Assembly: GCA_020832465.1 (NCBI GenBank)
Contig: JAFIER010000036.1
Location: 1-50,496, forward strand
Reading direction: 5' to 3'
Length of the DNA: 50,496 nt
Origin: Bernardetiaceae bacterium
GTDB taxonomy: Bacteria > Bacteroidota > Bacteroidia > Cytophagales > Bernardetiaceae
Below are positions 33,910 through 43,551 of this stretch, one piece after another (the first letter of the stretch is position 1; every line of letters begins with the position of its first letter). The position numbers were made by a program, and so were the translations under genes. The notes under the pieces are model-generated. The model had not been told where the DNA came from. It searched no databases and saw only the letters and a list, made by a program, of their open reading frames with translations.

Positions 33910-36900
33910 TTAGACCCTTAATCCAATGACTGAAATATCATCTCTTTGTTCAGCATTTTTCTGATGTTCGTTAAGTATATATTCTAGATATTTTTTCTGT
34001 TCTGCAAAGTTTTTTTCTTTACAAGCTAATAGTTGATTTTTAAAATTTGTACTTCCAATCTTTTCTCTATCAGGGTTATTTTGGTCTTGATAGCCATCAG
34101 AATAGAGGTAGAAAAGCGTATTTTCTGGCAGTATTAGTCTGTGATTGGTAAACTCTTTTTTCAGTTTTCCTCCTCCTAGATATTGTCTATCACCTTTGAG
34201 GTCAAATATTTGATTATCTATGATATAAGACATTTTTGACTTTGCTCCTGTAAAAATAAGTTCAACAGTATTGTCTGTTTTGTTTTTCTTGAAGACGCAA
34301 AGAGAGATATCCATGCCATCGTTATTTTTCTTTTGTTCTTGTTTTAATATTTTACGAATACCATTATGCATGCTTTTTAAGATGCTTGCTGGGTCGTTAT
34401 AATTTTTTTTGATATTGACGGCTTCATGTAAAATTGTACTACCGAGCATGCTCATAAATGCGCCTGGTACGCCATGTCCGGTACAATCTGCTAAGCTAAA
34501 CACCGCCATATCTTCAGAGATTTGAGAGAACCAGTAGAAGTCTCCTGATACAATATCTTTGGGTTTGAAAATAACAAATAAATCGCTAAAATAATTTCTC
34601 AACTCAGATTCTTCTGGCATTACAACAGACTGTATATGGGAAGCGTACTGAATACTCTTATTGAACTGTTCTGTTGTTCTTTTGAGTTTTTTATATGTAC
34701 TTTCAATAGTAACTTTTTGTTTGTTGATATAACGAAAAGCATCTGCTTTTGCGAGTGCATTAGCTGAGTAATTAGCAATATGATGCAAAATACTCAGGTG
34801 TTGCTCTTGATAAGCATTGATTTGAAAACTCTGTACCGTAATTACGCCCACTCTTTTACCTTCGTCGTTCAATGGCATATAAATAATAGATTTAATGCTT
34901 GATTTTCCTACTTTTACATCATAGTCCTCAATATATTTTTGATATTCGGCGGGGAAATTATTGATAAGGATTTCTTTTTGGTTATTAAAGCAAAAGGAGG
35001 ATAGCAAATTAGGATTGTTTAAATCATCTTGATGGAACGCTAATTCTTTATCTTGTTCGATATAGCCTTCAAAATCTAAACAATTTTGCTGTTCGTTGTA
35101 AAGGCCTATACCAAAGCCTTCCACTTTCATGAGAGCATTGACCTGCACATTAACGATATGAATAATTTCTTTTACATCTAAGCTTGTATTGATAGCCTTT
35201 CCAATTTCGCTCAGAAGCCCTAAGCTTTGAAATGATTTTTCAACAGCAAGTTTTTGCATTTCTAAATTTTCGTTCAAAACAGTCAATTCTTCTTGATGCT
35301 GATGTAGCTCTTCGTTTGCTTGATTTAAAAAAATATTTTTTTCGGCAATTAAATGTTGTTGCTTTTGAATTTCTTCATTTTGTGCAGCCAGCATTTTATT
35401 TGCTTTTTGTTTTTGTTTCAAACCAATTGCAACCAGAATTAAAATAATCAAAAAAGTGGCAATAATACCTATATACGTATATTGTACACGTTTTTGGGCT
35501 TCTATTTCAGATTTTAGTGCTAACTCTTTATTTTGGTTTTCTATTTGCATATTTTTAGCTTCTAATTGTGTTTTTTGAGCTAAATTATAGAGACTATCTT
35601 GTTTTCTTTTGTCTTTTTCTTTTTGTGCTAAAGCTAAAAAACGGTCCACTTCATTTTGTTTCTTTATCAGCTCGAGCTCTTGTAATTTTTTTGTAGCCTC
35701 TATTTGAATAAGTTGATTATTTTTCTCTAATAAATCTAGTTCTTTTGCTTTTCGCTCGAGTTCGATTGTTGATTTTAAGTTAGAAATAGCTTTAGATTTT
35801 TCTAACGAAAAGAGTGAATCTTGAATGTTTCTTACATACGCAAAATATTCGAGTGCATTTCTATAATCTTCCTTGCTATTATAGTTCATAAAAAGTATCT
35901 CTGCTAGCCCACTAGCCTCCAAGGCTGCTTTAATTTCTTGGGCTATAGCAAGTCCTTTTTCAGCATACGCTATGCTTGTATCGTAGTCTCCTTGTTTATA
36001 ATGCACACTTGCTATGCCATAATAAGAATAAACCTGCCCAAACTTATCACCTAATTCTTTTTTTATTTTTATACTTTTTTGATGATAATCTAATGCTAAA
36101 TCATAATTGCCGAAGTCGTCATAAAGTTTGCCTATGTTATTCAAACTTATTGCCACTGCTGCTTTATCTCCTAACTCCTCGTTTAGTTTCAAAACTTTTT
36201 TCATATCCTCTAATACTAAGTTCGTATTACCTTGCATATAATTAGCATTGATTATATTATTCAAAACCGCCGCTATATCTTTCTTATTGTTTAAACCTTC
36301 TAATAGTTTTAAACTTTTTTTGTACTCTTCTAATGATAGTGTTAAATCTCCTTGCTGAAAGTAAATATTTCCTATCTCGAGTAAGGACATAGCTATGCCA
36401 TAGTTATTGCCTATATTTTCGTTTATTCTTAAACTTTTTTGACAATACTCTAAGGCGACTGGATAGTTAGCTTGATAATAATAAAGTTTACCTATAGTAA
36501 GTAAACTTTGAGCAACCCCCTCTTTATTATCCAGCTTCTCATGTATTTTTCTGCTTTTTTGATAGTATTCTAATGCAACTGTATAGTTACTTTGCTTGCT
36601 ATAAAGTTCTCCTATTTTTTCTAATATATTGGCTACAGACTTTGGATATTCAGCTTCTGAAAACATTGCTAAAGCCTGCTCATAATAGTTGAGTGCGCTA
36701 TCATACTTAATATTTAATGCGTAGAACTCTGCTAAGTTATACTTTACCTTTGATAGACCTCGCTTATCATTCGCTTTTTTAGCTAGATGGCTCGCATGCT
36801 CATAGATTTTTACTACGGTATCTGGTTTAGAAGAAAAATACAAACGCCCTATTTGTATCAAAGCATTAACTTTAGTTGTGTCATGTTTAGCATTTCGATA

Positions 36901-37002
36901 CATATTTTCATAGTAGCTCTGGTTTGATGTGCCTTGCGCCAAGAGCACGTCAAAGTTTGAGATAAACAAAAATAAGATAACTGAAATCAATATATTTTTC
37001 AT
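33910..37002 (-). CDS. TPR-TM-GAF-SpoIIE phosphatase
   Basis: A 1030-residue paralogue of the 382 protein, the largest of the three here. Order: signal peptide (about 1-22), TPR repeats (about 45-390, several with the 40-residue spacing of the YYxxALxYYQKSLxI type), a long coiled coil, a membrane helix (about 512-530), more coiled coil, a GAF domain (about 600-750) and a SpoIIE domain (about 790-1030). Intact motifs: VSGDFYWFS, ADCTGHGVPGAFMSM, LYSDGYQDQ and QRDDISVIGL. Predicted periplasmic sensing and cytoplasmic phosphatase output. It is the next minus-strand gene upstream of the small membrane protein and sigma operon (180 bp), so a functional link is possible but unproven. Confidence 0.92.
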   Translation of the reverse strand: MKNILISVILFLFISNFDVLLAQGTSNQSYYENMYRNAKHDTTKVNALIQIGRLYFSSKPDTVVKIYEHASHLAKKANDKRGLSKVKYNLAEFYALNIKYDSALNYYEQALAMFSEAEYPKSVANILEKIGELYSKQSNYTVALEYYQKSRKIHEKLDNKEGVAQSLLTIGKLYYYQANYPVALEYCQKSLRINENIGNNYGIAMSLLEIGNIYFQQGDLTLSLEEYKKSLKLLEGLNNKKDIAAVLNNIINANYMQGNTNLVLEDMKKVLKLNEELGDKAAVAISLNNIGKLYDDFGNYDLALDYHQKSIKIKKELGDKFGQVYSYYGIASVHYKQGDYDTSIAYAEKGLAIAQEIKAALEASGLAEILFMNYNSKEDYRNALEYFAYVRNIQDSLFSLEKSKAISNLKSTIELERKAKELDLLEKNNQLIQIEATKKLQELELIKKQNEVDRFLALAQKEKDKRKQDSLYNLAQKTQLEAKNMQIENQNKELALKSEIEAQKRVQYTYIGIIATFLIILILVAIGLKQKQKANKMLAAQNEEIQKQQHLIAEKNIFLNQANEELHQHQEELTVLNENLEMQKLAVEKSFQSLGLLSEIGKAINTSLDVKEIIHIVNVQVNALMKVEGFGIGLYNEQQNCLDFEGYIEQDKELAFHQDDLNNPNLLSSFCFNNQKEILINNFPAEYQKYIEDYDVKVGKSSIKSIIYMPLNDEGKRVGVITVQSFQINAYQEQHLSILHHIANYSANALAKADAFRYINKQKVTIESTYKKLKRTTEQFNKSIQYASHIQSVVMPEESELRNYFSDLFVIFKPKDIVSGDFYWFSQISEDMAVFSLADCTGHGVPGAFMSMLGSTILHEAVNIKKNYNDPASILKSMHNGIRKILKQEQKKNNDGMDISLCVFKKNKTDNTVELIFTGAKSKMSYIIDNQIFDLKGDRQYLGGGKLKKEFTNHRLILPENTLFYLYSDGYQDQNNPDREKIGSTNFKNQLLACKEKNFAEQKKYLEYILNEHQKNAEQRDDISVIGLRV

Positions 37003-37820
37003 GATTGTATCGATTTAAACCAGCTATGCCAAGTAATACTTGGATTAGTTGATTTTTTAGGCTAAACTGAGTATATTTAAATTGTTTTTTGGATTTTACA
37101 AACAACCCTGTACTTCTACACTATGGCGTTAAAAGTACTAGATTGGAGCGTGTACTTACCTTGAGGATAGCGAGTAATGATTAAGTAATATTTAGTCAAA
37201 CTTTGTGCCATATAGTTGCAACACATCGCAGCAGAACAATGTTTAATATATTGCGATAAACTATAAAAACTTCAATATTGTTTTTTTAGTTGTTGCTACG
37301 AATAGGGTTAATAAGCTGTGCTGTATAAAATAAAAGTAATACACACAGCATGAGCAGTTAGTCTTATCTTATACAAAAAACTTTAATTCTATGATGCTTC
37401 GGGCTCTTTTTTGTTTGTTTTATTACCTAATTTACAGGTGTTATTGCTTTTATTGTCCGAAGATAATATTTACATCTGAATGCAAAACTTTTAACAATAT
37501 AAATTGATAAAGGTTACTGCTTGATCAAGCGCCCCCCTAAGTTTGTTTAGCAGGATAGTAGCTAAGCTAATGAAATTGAAACTTGAATAAACGGACGTAA
37601 GTAATGTACCAATAAAAAAACTATAACATAGCATAACAGATGCAAGTTTTGAAGTATTTATCAATATCTTTAGCATTCTAAAAAAACGCAACAGGCATGT
37701 TTAGACAGGCTATAGATGTTGTAGAAAATCTTTCATTATGTAATAAAGCGCAAAGAATAGCTACTAACGATTTGGCATAATTAGCCAAAGAAAATATTTG
37801 GATTAACGATAAATTAGAAT
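37003..37820. other. Long intergenic region, nothing identified
   Basis: An 818-bp AT-rich gap between divergent genes. Only short frames with no motif or plausible start are present, and none of the four repeat families is seen. It must hold the promoters for the SpoIIE gene (minus) and the permease (plus). Confidence 0.55.
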
Positions 37821-39068
37821 ATGAGCTTAACAGAAAATATTGGCGAGGCACTCAAAGCCATTCGTGAAAACACCTTGCGAACGCTACTTACCGTTGCGCT
37901 TATCGCTTTGGGTATAACGGCACTTGTCGGAATCCTTACGGCTATTGATGGTATCAAGCAAAGCGTAACCTCTGGATTGAGCAATTTGGGAGCCAGTACA
38001 TTTGTTATAGAAGACAAAAAATCGGATCGGCAAAGTCGCCAGCAAGGAAAAATTGCCGAGCGTGCGGTTTCAAAAATTGATTATAGAGATGCCGTTCGCT
38101 TCAAAGAAGATTTTAATGCTATTTCACCTACATCACTTAGTACACGCATTACTTTCAATGCCGAAATCAAATATAAATCTCGTAAAACAAATCCAAATAG
38201 TGCCATTATAGGCATAGACGAGAACTACCTTTTAAGTGAAAATCTTAAATTACAAGAAGGGCGAAATTTTGCAGGTTTTGAGATTCGTCAAGGTGTAAAT
38301 TTTGCTATTGTAGGCAGTGAGTTAGCTCAAAGTTTGTTTCCTAATGAATCTCCCATTGATAAGCAGATTATAGCAAATGGAAATCGCTTTACGATTATCG
38401 GTGCACTTGAGGAGAAGGGTGCTTTAGGGCGTAACAATAGCCTCGACCGTGCGCTTCTTATTCCACTCGTAAAAGCTAATATTTTAGGTGCGGGGCGAAG
38501 CCTACAATACAAAATTGCTGTATATGTAGATACGCCCGAGCGATTAGATATGGTAATAGGCGAAGCCGTAGGTGCGATGCGTCGTGTGCGGCGCGATCCC
38601 GTAGGCAAACCCAATTCTTTTGAAATCAATCGCAATGAATCCTTGACTGAATCCTTAGAAGACATCAGTTTGAAACTGCGTATTGGTGGTTTTGCTATTG
38701 GCATCATTACGCTTCTCGGTGCTTCTATTGGGCTGATGAACATTATGCTTGTATCGGTTACGGAGCGCACCCGTGAGATTGGCATTCGCAAAGCGATTGG
38801 CGCAGCGCCAAAGCATATACGAAGGCAGTTTCTGTTTGAAGCCATTGTCATTTGTCAGTTGGGTGGAGTTTTGGGTATTTTAATGGGAATCGGTATAGGT
38901 AATATGGTTTCTTATTTTTTGAGTAGTGGCGAGGGGCAGTTTATTATCCCTTGGCTTTGGATTATTATAGGTGTTATTACCTGTGTTATCGTAGGTTTGA
39001 TATCCGGGTTCTACCCCGCTTATAAGGCTTCTCGTTTAGACCCTATTGAATCTTTGCGTTACGAATAG
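37821..39068 (+). CDS. MacB/FtsX-family ABC transporter permease
   Basis: A 415-residue inner membrane protein. An N-terminal helix (about 20-42, [22 protein letters not shown]) is followed by a MacB-type periplasmic core domain (about 45-260), then three C-terminal helices in the FtsX arrangement (about 290-400). The [23 protein letters not shown] motif is diagnostic. Such permeases pair with a MacB/LolD-like ATPase and handle export of lipoproteins, peptides or macrolides. No ATPase gene is adjacent, so the partner must be elsewhere. Gene stands alone. Confidence 0.88.
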   Translation: MSLTENIGEALKAIRENTLRTLLTVALIALGITALVGILTAIDGIKQSVTSGLSNLGASTFVIEDKKSDRQSRQQGKIAERAVSKIDYRDAVRFKEDFNAISPTSLSTRITFNAEIKYKSRKTNPNSAIIGIDENYLLSENLKLQEGRNFAGFEIRQGVNFAIVGSELAQSLFPNESPIDKQIIANGNRFTIIGALEEKGALGRNNSLDRALLIPLVKANILGAGRSLQYKIAVYVDTPERLDMVIGEAVGAMRRVRRDPVGKPNSFEINRNESLTESLEDISLKLRIGGFAIGIITLLGASIGLMNIMLVSVTERTREIGIRKAIGAAPKHIRRQFLFEAIVICQLGGVLGILMGIGIGNMVSYFLSSGEGQFIIPWLWIIIGVITCVIVGLISGFYPAYKASRLDPIESLRYE

Positions 39069-39133
39069 CAGTTTTTCGTTGTAAAATTGGCAAAAAAGCA
39101 AGGGAATTTGTAAATTGCACGCTTATAAGCATT

Positions 39134-39470
39134 GAAGCTGTTTGAAAAATAATGTTAAATTAAAAATCATACCATTATACATTTTTCCATAACGCAGAGG
39201 TTGCAAACCCCACAGGCTATGGAAAAATGAGCTTAGAAACAACATTTCTCAGAGACATGTTATTTCTGGCCGCCGAATGTCCAGTAGTATGATTAAAAAT
39301 ACTACCTCTTATTTTTAGCCTTCAATCAACCCCAAACTATCCCACTCCCCATCTTTTCAAGGCGAGGATTAAGGGGCGGTTGATAAAATATCTTACAAAG
39401 GCACACAAACCAATATATGGTTGTAGCTATTGTAAGAATTGATTTTATTGTGTTTTTAAGCAGCATTATT
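39134..39470. repeat. Family C element interrupted by a family B element
   Basis: Left end GAAGCTGTTTGAAAAATAAT (39134-39153) and right part (about 39300-39470: CAATCAACCCC, TCTTTTCAAGGCGAGG, GGGGCGGTTG, TGTAGCTATTGTAA) match 14473-14698. The two parts are separated by the family B copy at 39167-39292. The element is diverged compared with the other two. Confidence 0.65.
39167..39292. mobile_element. Family B MITE, 126 bp, with 7-bp target duplication
   Basis: Termini TCATAC and GTATGA, extended as TCATACCATTATACATT against AATGTCCAGTAGTATGA. Inside are a CCATAACGCAGAGG..CTATGG palindrome and a core-2 palindrome AGAAACAACATTTCTC. A perfect 7-bp direct repeat TTAAAAA flanks it (39160-39166 and 39293-39299). 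It interrupts a family C element. Confidence 0.85.
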
Positions 39471-39558
39471 TATTTCTAATGCTTTATTTACATTAACAGA
39501 CTTTCATTATAAGCCCTCATCATTTTCTAATTTGCAGGGCAATACACTAATATTATAC

Positions 39559-40254
39559 ATGAGCAAAAAAATTACAATTGCTATTGATGGCAACTCTGGC
39601 TGTGGGAAAAGCAGCACGGCCAAAGCTGTAGCGGCAGCCTTAGGTTATACTTTTATGGATACAGGAGCGATGTACCGCGCCGTTACCTTATATTTTTTGC
39701 GCAATCGCATAGATATTAACGATTTACGTGATATACAAAATGCCTTAGATAAAATTCAGTTGCGTTTTGCTTATAATCCACAAAGTAGTAGTAGTGATAT
39801 TTATCTCAATGAAGAGAATGTCTCTGAGGAGATTCGCAAAATGAACGTAGCAAATCGGGTCAGTATGGTAAGTGCTATTTCAGAGGTACGTCGTTTTTTG
39901 GTGGCTCGTCAGCAGCAGATGGGTAAGGCAAAAGCTATTGTTGCGGAGGGTAGGGATATAGGCACTGTTGTTTTTCCCGATGCGGAGCTTAAGGTTTTCA
40001 TGACTGCGGAGCTTGCCGTACGGGCGCAACGCAGACGTCAGGAGTTGCAATCCAGAGGTGAGTTTGTAGATACACAAGACGTGATGCAAAATCTTCGCAA
40101 AAGAGATGCACAAGATAGTGGCCGCAAAGATAGCCCGCTCAAAAAAGCTGATGATGCACTTACACTCGATACTACACATCTTGACTTTGATGCCCAAGTG
40201 GCTCAAGTGTTGCAATGGGCAAGAGCCAAAATTGAAGAGCCTTTAACAGAATAA
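39559..40254 (+). CDS. cmk: Cytidylate kinase
   Basis: Phosphorylates CMP and dCMP. The start is placed at ATG 39559 (MSKKITIAIDGNSGCGKSS); the frame extends 9 codons upstream. The 231-residue product has the P-loop DGNSGCGKSS (9-18), the MDTGAMYRAV substrate motif, AEGRDIGTVVFPDA and the LID-region Arg cluster RRRQEL. Length is normal. The ferredoxin gene begins 4 bp after its stop, so the two are translationally close. Confidence 0.96.
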   Translation: MSKKITIAIDGNSGCGKSSTAKAVAAALGYTFMDTGAMYRAVTLYFLRNRIDINDLRDIQNALDKIQLRFAYNPQSSSSDIYLNEENVSEEIRKMNVANRVSMVSAISEVRRFLVARQQQMGKAKAIVAEGRDIGTVVFPDAELKVFMTAELAVRAQRRRQELQSRGEFVDTQDVMQNLRKRDAQDSGRKDSPLKKADDALTLDTTHLDFDAQVAQVLQWARAKIEEPLTE

Positions 40255-40258
40255 ACCT

Positions 40259-40579
40259 ATGCCAGAAATTTGTATTACTAATATGCACGATAAAATAATC
40301 GTAGCAACGAGCCCTAAGAGTCTTTTAGAAAGTATTTTGCAGAGCCATACAGATTGGTTGCACTCCTGCGGCGGTAAGGGAAGGTGCACCACCTGCAAAG
40401 CAATAATTATAGAAGGCGAAAAAAATCTTACACCCCAAACTGCTGCCGAAAAAAAATACCAAGCACTTAACCAACTTGCTGATAATGAAAGATTAGCTTG
40501 CCAGTGTGCCGTGCGTGGGAATATCAAAATTGCTGTACCAGACGAGAACAAAATGCCACACATTGATTATTCAGTATAA
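40259..40579 (+). CDS. Plant-type [2Fe-2S] ferredoxin
   Basis: A 106-residue small electron carrier. Cluster ligands are Cys37, Cys43, Cys46 and Cys81 (C-x5-C-x2-C-x34-C) in the contexts HSCGGKGRCTTCK and LACQC, which is the plant or adrenodoxin-like fold. It lies 4 bp downstream of cmk and is probably cotranscribed; its redox partner is not evident. It ends 16 bp before the first tRNA-operon promoter. Confidence 0.9.
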   Translation: MPEICITNMHDKIIVATSPKSLLESILQSHTDWLHSCGGKGRCTTCKAIIIEGEKNLTPQTAAEKKYQALNQLADNERLACQCAVRGNIKIAVPDENKMPHIDYSV

Positions 40580-40595
40580 TTTTTTTTGAATTTTG

Positions 40596-40626
40596 TTTGA
40601 AAAATAAAAAAAGCCTTGTATCTTTG
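40596..40626 (+). promoter_or_regulatory. Promoter 1 of the tRNA-tuf operon
   Basis: TTTG (40596-40599), 19-nt spacer, TATCTTTG (40619-40626): full match to the Bacteroidota housekeeping promoter TTTG-N19-TAnnTTTG. It lies about 180 bp before tRNA-Tyr. Confidence 0.8.
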
Positions 40627-40702
40627 CAATCGCAAAAAGGTAGTAAAGTTTGTGTGGATAACAAATCATTGAAAAAAAAATACATATTTTTTTCTTGAAT
40701 TG

Positions 40703-40733
40703 TTTGAAATTAAAAAAAAACTACTTACCTTTG
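40703..40733 (+). promoter_or_regulatory. Promoter 2 of the tRNA-tuf operon
   Basis: TTTG (40703-40706), 19-nt spacer, TACCTTTG (40726-40733). Around the boxes it closely resembles promoter 1 (GTTTGAAA..AAAAA..CTTTGCAA), which suggests duplication. It lies about 70 bp before tRNA-Tyr. Confidence 0.85.
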
Positions 40734-40804
40734 CAAACGAAAACAGATACTAAAAAAGACAGAAGGTCTTTAAATGTCTGGGATCAAATAAAAGATATAA
40801 TTCT

Positions 40805-40887
40805 GGGGAGATGCCGGAGTGGTCAAACGGGGTGGACTGTAAATCCATTGGCTTACGCCTTCGAAGGTTCGAACCCTTCTCTCCCCA
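40805..40887 (+). tRNA. tRNA-Tyr (anticodon GTA)
   Basis: Acceptor GGGGAGA/TCTCCCC, anticodon loop CTGTAAA, T arm GGTTCGAACCC, and a long variable arm as in bacterial class II tRNA-Tyr. 83 nt with A as discriminator; CCA is not encoded. Confidence 0.97.
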
Positions 40888-40909
40888 CTCTTTTAAGTAT
40901 AGTTCTTTT

Positions 40910-40982
40910 GCGGGAGTAGCTCAGTTGGTAGAGCGACAGCCTTCCAAGCTGTAGGTCGCGGGTTCGAGTCTCGTCTCCCGCT
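40910..40982 (+). tRNA. tRNA-Gly (anticodon TCC)
   Basis: Acceptor GCGGGAG/CTCCCGC, anticodon stem ACAGC/GCTGT with loop CTTCCAA, T arm GGTTCGAGTC. 73 nt with T as discriminator; CCA is not encoded. Confidence 0.97.
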
Positions 40983-41055
40983 CAATACATTTGATAAAGC
41001 ATAAAACTGCACTCCTAACTACACTACTATATGTGTCATATATAATATGTGTTTA

Positions 41056-41127
41056 GCCGATGTAGCTCAGGGGTAGAGCGCTTCCTTGGTAAGGAAGAGG
41101 TCGTGGGTTCAATTCCCATCGTTGGCT
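41056..41127 (+). tRNA. tRNA-Thr (anticodon GGT)
   Basis: Acceptor GCCGATG/CGTTGGC with two G-T pairs, anticodon stem CTTCC/GGAAG with loop TTGGTAA, T arm GGGTTCAATTCCC. 72 nt. It is directly upstream of tuf, the classic bacterial order. Confidence 0.97.
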
Positions 41128-41214
41128 CGAAGCAGTAGTATGCTATATCAATATTATTATAGATATATTTAAAAGTTTCGTTCTTCTCAAACTTCAAAAA
41201 ACATCCTCTTCAAG

Positions 41215-42402
41215 ATGGCAAAAGAAGCATTTAATCGTTCGAAACCGCACGTAAACATCGGTACAATCGGACACGTAGATCACGGTAAGACAACACTTAC
41301 TGCCGCAATTACAAAGGTATTAGCTGAAGCAGGCTATTCATCTGCACGCTCTTTCGATTCTATCGATAACGCGCCAGAAGAAAAAGCTCGCGGTATAACC
41401 ATTAATACATCTCACGTAGAATACGAAACGGCTAACCGCCATTACGCTCACGTGGATTGTCCTGGTCACGCTGACTATGTAAAAAACATGGTAACAGGCG
41501 CTGCTCAAATGGACGGTGCTATTTTGGTTGTAGCTGCTACTGACGGACCTATGCCACAAACTCGTGAGCATATCCTCTTAGCGCGCCAAGTAGGTGTACC
41601 TGCAATTGTAGTATTCATGAACAAGGTGGACCTTGTTGATGACCCTGAGTTGCTCGAGCTCGTAGAAATGGAAATTCGCGACCTCTTGAGCTTCTATGAA
41701 TTTGATGGCGACAATATTCCTGTTGTTCAAGGTTCTGCATTAGGTGGACTTGACGGCGACGAGAAATGGTCTAAAACCGTACTCGAGCTTATGGAACAAG
41801 TTGACCAGCACATTCCACTACCCCCACGTATTACTGACAAACCATTCTTGATGCCTGTAGAAGATGTATTTTCTATTACAGGACGTGGTACAGTAGCTAC
41901 TGGTCGTGTGGAAAGAGGTATTATTAACTTGAATGATGCCGTAGAAATACTTGGATTAGGTGAAGCACCTATCAAATCTACTGTAACGGGTATTGAGATG
42001 TTCCGTAAACTTCTCGATACAGCAGAAGCTGGCGATAACGCTGGTATCCTTCTCCGTGGTGTAGATAAAGAGGCTATTAGCCGTGGTATGGTTATCGCTA
42101 AACCTGGTACTGTAACTACACACACTAAATTTAAGTGTGAGGTTTACGTACTTAAAAAAGAAGAAGGCGGTCGTCATACACCATTCTTTAAAGGCTATAA
42201 CCCTCAGTTCTATTTCCGTACCACAGACGTAACAGGTGCTGTTACTCTCCCTGACGGTGTAGAAATGGTAATGCCTGGTGATAACGTAACACTTACGGTA
42301 GATATGCAAAAGCCTGTAGCCATGGAAAAAGGTCTCCGATTTGCAATCCGTGAAGGCGGACGCACAGTAGGGGCTGGTCAGGTAACAGAACTTTTGGACT
42401 AA
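41215..42402 (+). CDS. tuf: Elongation factor Tu
   Basis: GTPase that brings aminoacyl-tRNA to the ribosome. 395 residues with G1 [10 protein letters not shown]2 region [14 protein letters not shown]3 [13 protein letters not shown]4 NKVDLVD and G5 SAL. Domains 2 and 3 are complete ([22 protein letters not shown], then [10 protein letters not shown] and the final [16 protein letters not shown]). Codon use is more biased than in the neighbours (many CGT, GGT and GAA codons), as expected of a highly expressed gene. It is cotranscribed with tRNA-Tyr, -Gly and -Thr and ends at a strong terminator; tRNA-Trp and secE do not follow. Confidence 0.99.
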   Translation: MAKEAFNRSKPHVNIGTIGHVDHGKTTLTAAITKVLAEAGYSSARSFDSIDNAPEEKARGITINTSHVEYETANRHYAHVDCPGHADYVKNMVTGAAQMDGAILVVAATDGPMPQTREHILLARQVGVPAIVVFMNKVDLVDDPELLELVEMEIRDLLSFYEFDGDNIPVVQGSALGGLDGDEKWSKTVLELMEQVDQHIPLPPRITDKPFLMPVEDVFSITGRGTVATGRVERGIINLNDAVEILGLGEAPIKSTVTGIEMFRKLLDTAEAGDNAGILLRGVDKEAISRGMVIAKPGTVTTHTKFKCEVYVLKKEEGGRHTPFFKGYNPQFYFRTTDVTGAVTLPDGVEMVMPGDNVTLTVDMQKPVAMEKGLRFAIREGGRTVGAGQVTELLD

Positions 42403-42445
42403 TACCTATGCCTAAATAAAGCTAACATTGTTTATACAAAATAGC

Positions 42446-42483
42446 AAAAAAAGCGATTTCTAATCTTAGAAATCGCTTTTTTT
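42446..42483. terminator. Intrinsic terminator of tuf
   Basis: An 18-bp perfect stem including AAGCGATTTCTAA/TTAGAAATCGCTT with a 2-nt loop and A7/T7 flanks, so it can act in both directions. It lies between tuf (stop 42402) and the convergent methyltransferase gene (stop 42531). Confidence 0.93.
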
Positions 42484-42530
42484 ATGCTCGTTAATCTCAA
42501 CATGGGCTATTTTAGTGCATACTTATCATT

Positions 42531-43535
42531 TCATTGCACAGCGTGCGTAGTTTTTTCCAAAATATGCAAATACTCTAAGGTGCTTTCTGCACTATGGCTT
42601 CTGTTTTGATTAGTATCTGCTTTAAAACGCTGCCATTTGCGCTGGGCTAAGGTGTATTTGCCGTATTTTTCCATGATTTCTTGCATCTGTGTAAGGGACA
42701 TAAGCCCCTCGTTATTATAACTTACAAAAATATGAGAAAAATTAGCGTGGCGGATTAAATCTTCAAAGGTTTGTGCAACTTTGCCTTTTTTGCAATAGTC
42801 AGATTTATAATACTCGGGGAGTCCTGTTTTGCCTTTAGGTTCGAAGGGGCTGTATTGAGCAATAGTATTGAGTAAATGATAGTTTGCACCGTATTGGCGT
42901 GCATTATAAGGCGGGTCTAAATATAAAATATCACCTTTGATACTGCGAATGAGCGTATTAGCATCACTTTTATGCACTTTGTGTTGCGCATTATTACTTA
43001 ATGCAAAATCTGCGGCTTCCAAAAACAATGGTTTTTGTGCAGATTTTTTAATTTTTTTCAAAAAAGCCCCATATACAGAAGCGGTATTAGCTACTTTGTC
43101 AGCAGCTTCTAAAAGCGATGCAAGCAAAAAGTAATACAAATCCTCGGATATTTCTGTTTTCCATTTTTCTATTTGCGTGCGAATAGCATCAATGCGTTTG
43201 CCATTTTCATCAGCAAAATAAAAACGCTCAGCAGGCGAGCAGTAGTTTTGATAAATAAAGCCTTCTATTCCTTTGAGCCTATTCAAAAAAGCTAATCGCT
43301 CGGCAGCTTCGGGCAACGGGCGGCAGTTAGCGATGTAATTACGTAAGAGCACAAAACTATAAAACTCTACATCATTGCTGATGACTTGCTTTACTTTTGT
43401 CTTCAATCGGCGTGCAATAATGCCCGTACCGCCAAATAGCTCGGCAAAAATTTTGTCCGATAAATGAGGGACTTTTTGCTGAATTTCTTGGATAATAAAA
43501 TCTGATAACTTGCGTTTAGAACCGATGTAGTTCAT
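42531..43535 (-). CDS. D12-class DNA adenine-N6 methyltransferase (solitary)
   Basis: A 334-residue predicted DNA methyltransferase of the alpha (Dam/D12) group. The N-terminal MNYIGSKRKL is the family start, the SAM motif is FAELFGGTGIIARRL (about 28-42), and the catalytic motif DPPY is in ILYLDPPYNARQYG (about 205-218). No restriction endonuclease gene lies next to it, so it may have an epigenetic or self-protection role. It is 16 bp downstream of a flippase gene on the same strand, an odd pairing. The recognition sequence cannot be read from the protein. It starts at the family-typical Met and ends before the tuf terminator. Confidence 0.85.
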   Translation of the reverse strand: MNYIGSKRKLSDFIIQEIQQKVPHLSDKIFAELFGGTGIIARRLKTKVKQVISNDVEFYSFVLLRNYIANCRPLPEAAERLAFLNRLKGIEGFIYQNYCSPAERFYFADENGKRIDAIRTQIEKWKTEISEDLYYFLLASLLEAADKVANTASVYGAFLKKIKKSAQKPLFLEAADFALSNNAQHKVHKSDANTLIRSIKGDILYLDPPYNARQYGANYHLLNTIAQYSPFEPKGKTGLPEYYKSDYCKKGKVAQTFEDLIRHANFSHIFVSYNNEGLMSLTQMQEIMEKYGKYTLAQRKWQRFKADTNQNRSHSAESTLEYLHILEKTTHAVQ

Positions 43536-43551
43536 ACTAAAAATAATAAAA

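Noticed and set aside
41727-42125. 132-codon frame antisense to tuf
   Set aside because: Codon-biased EF-Tu genes commonly give long antisense frames; the product is Ser/Ile/Pro-rich without motifs.
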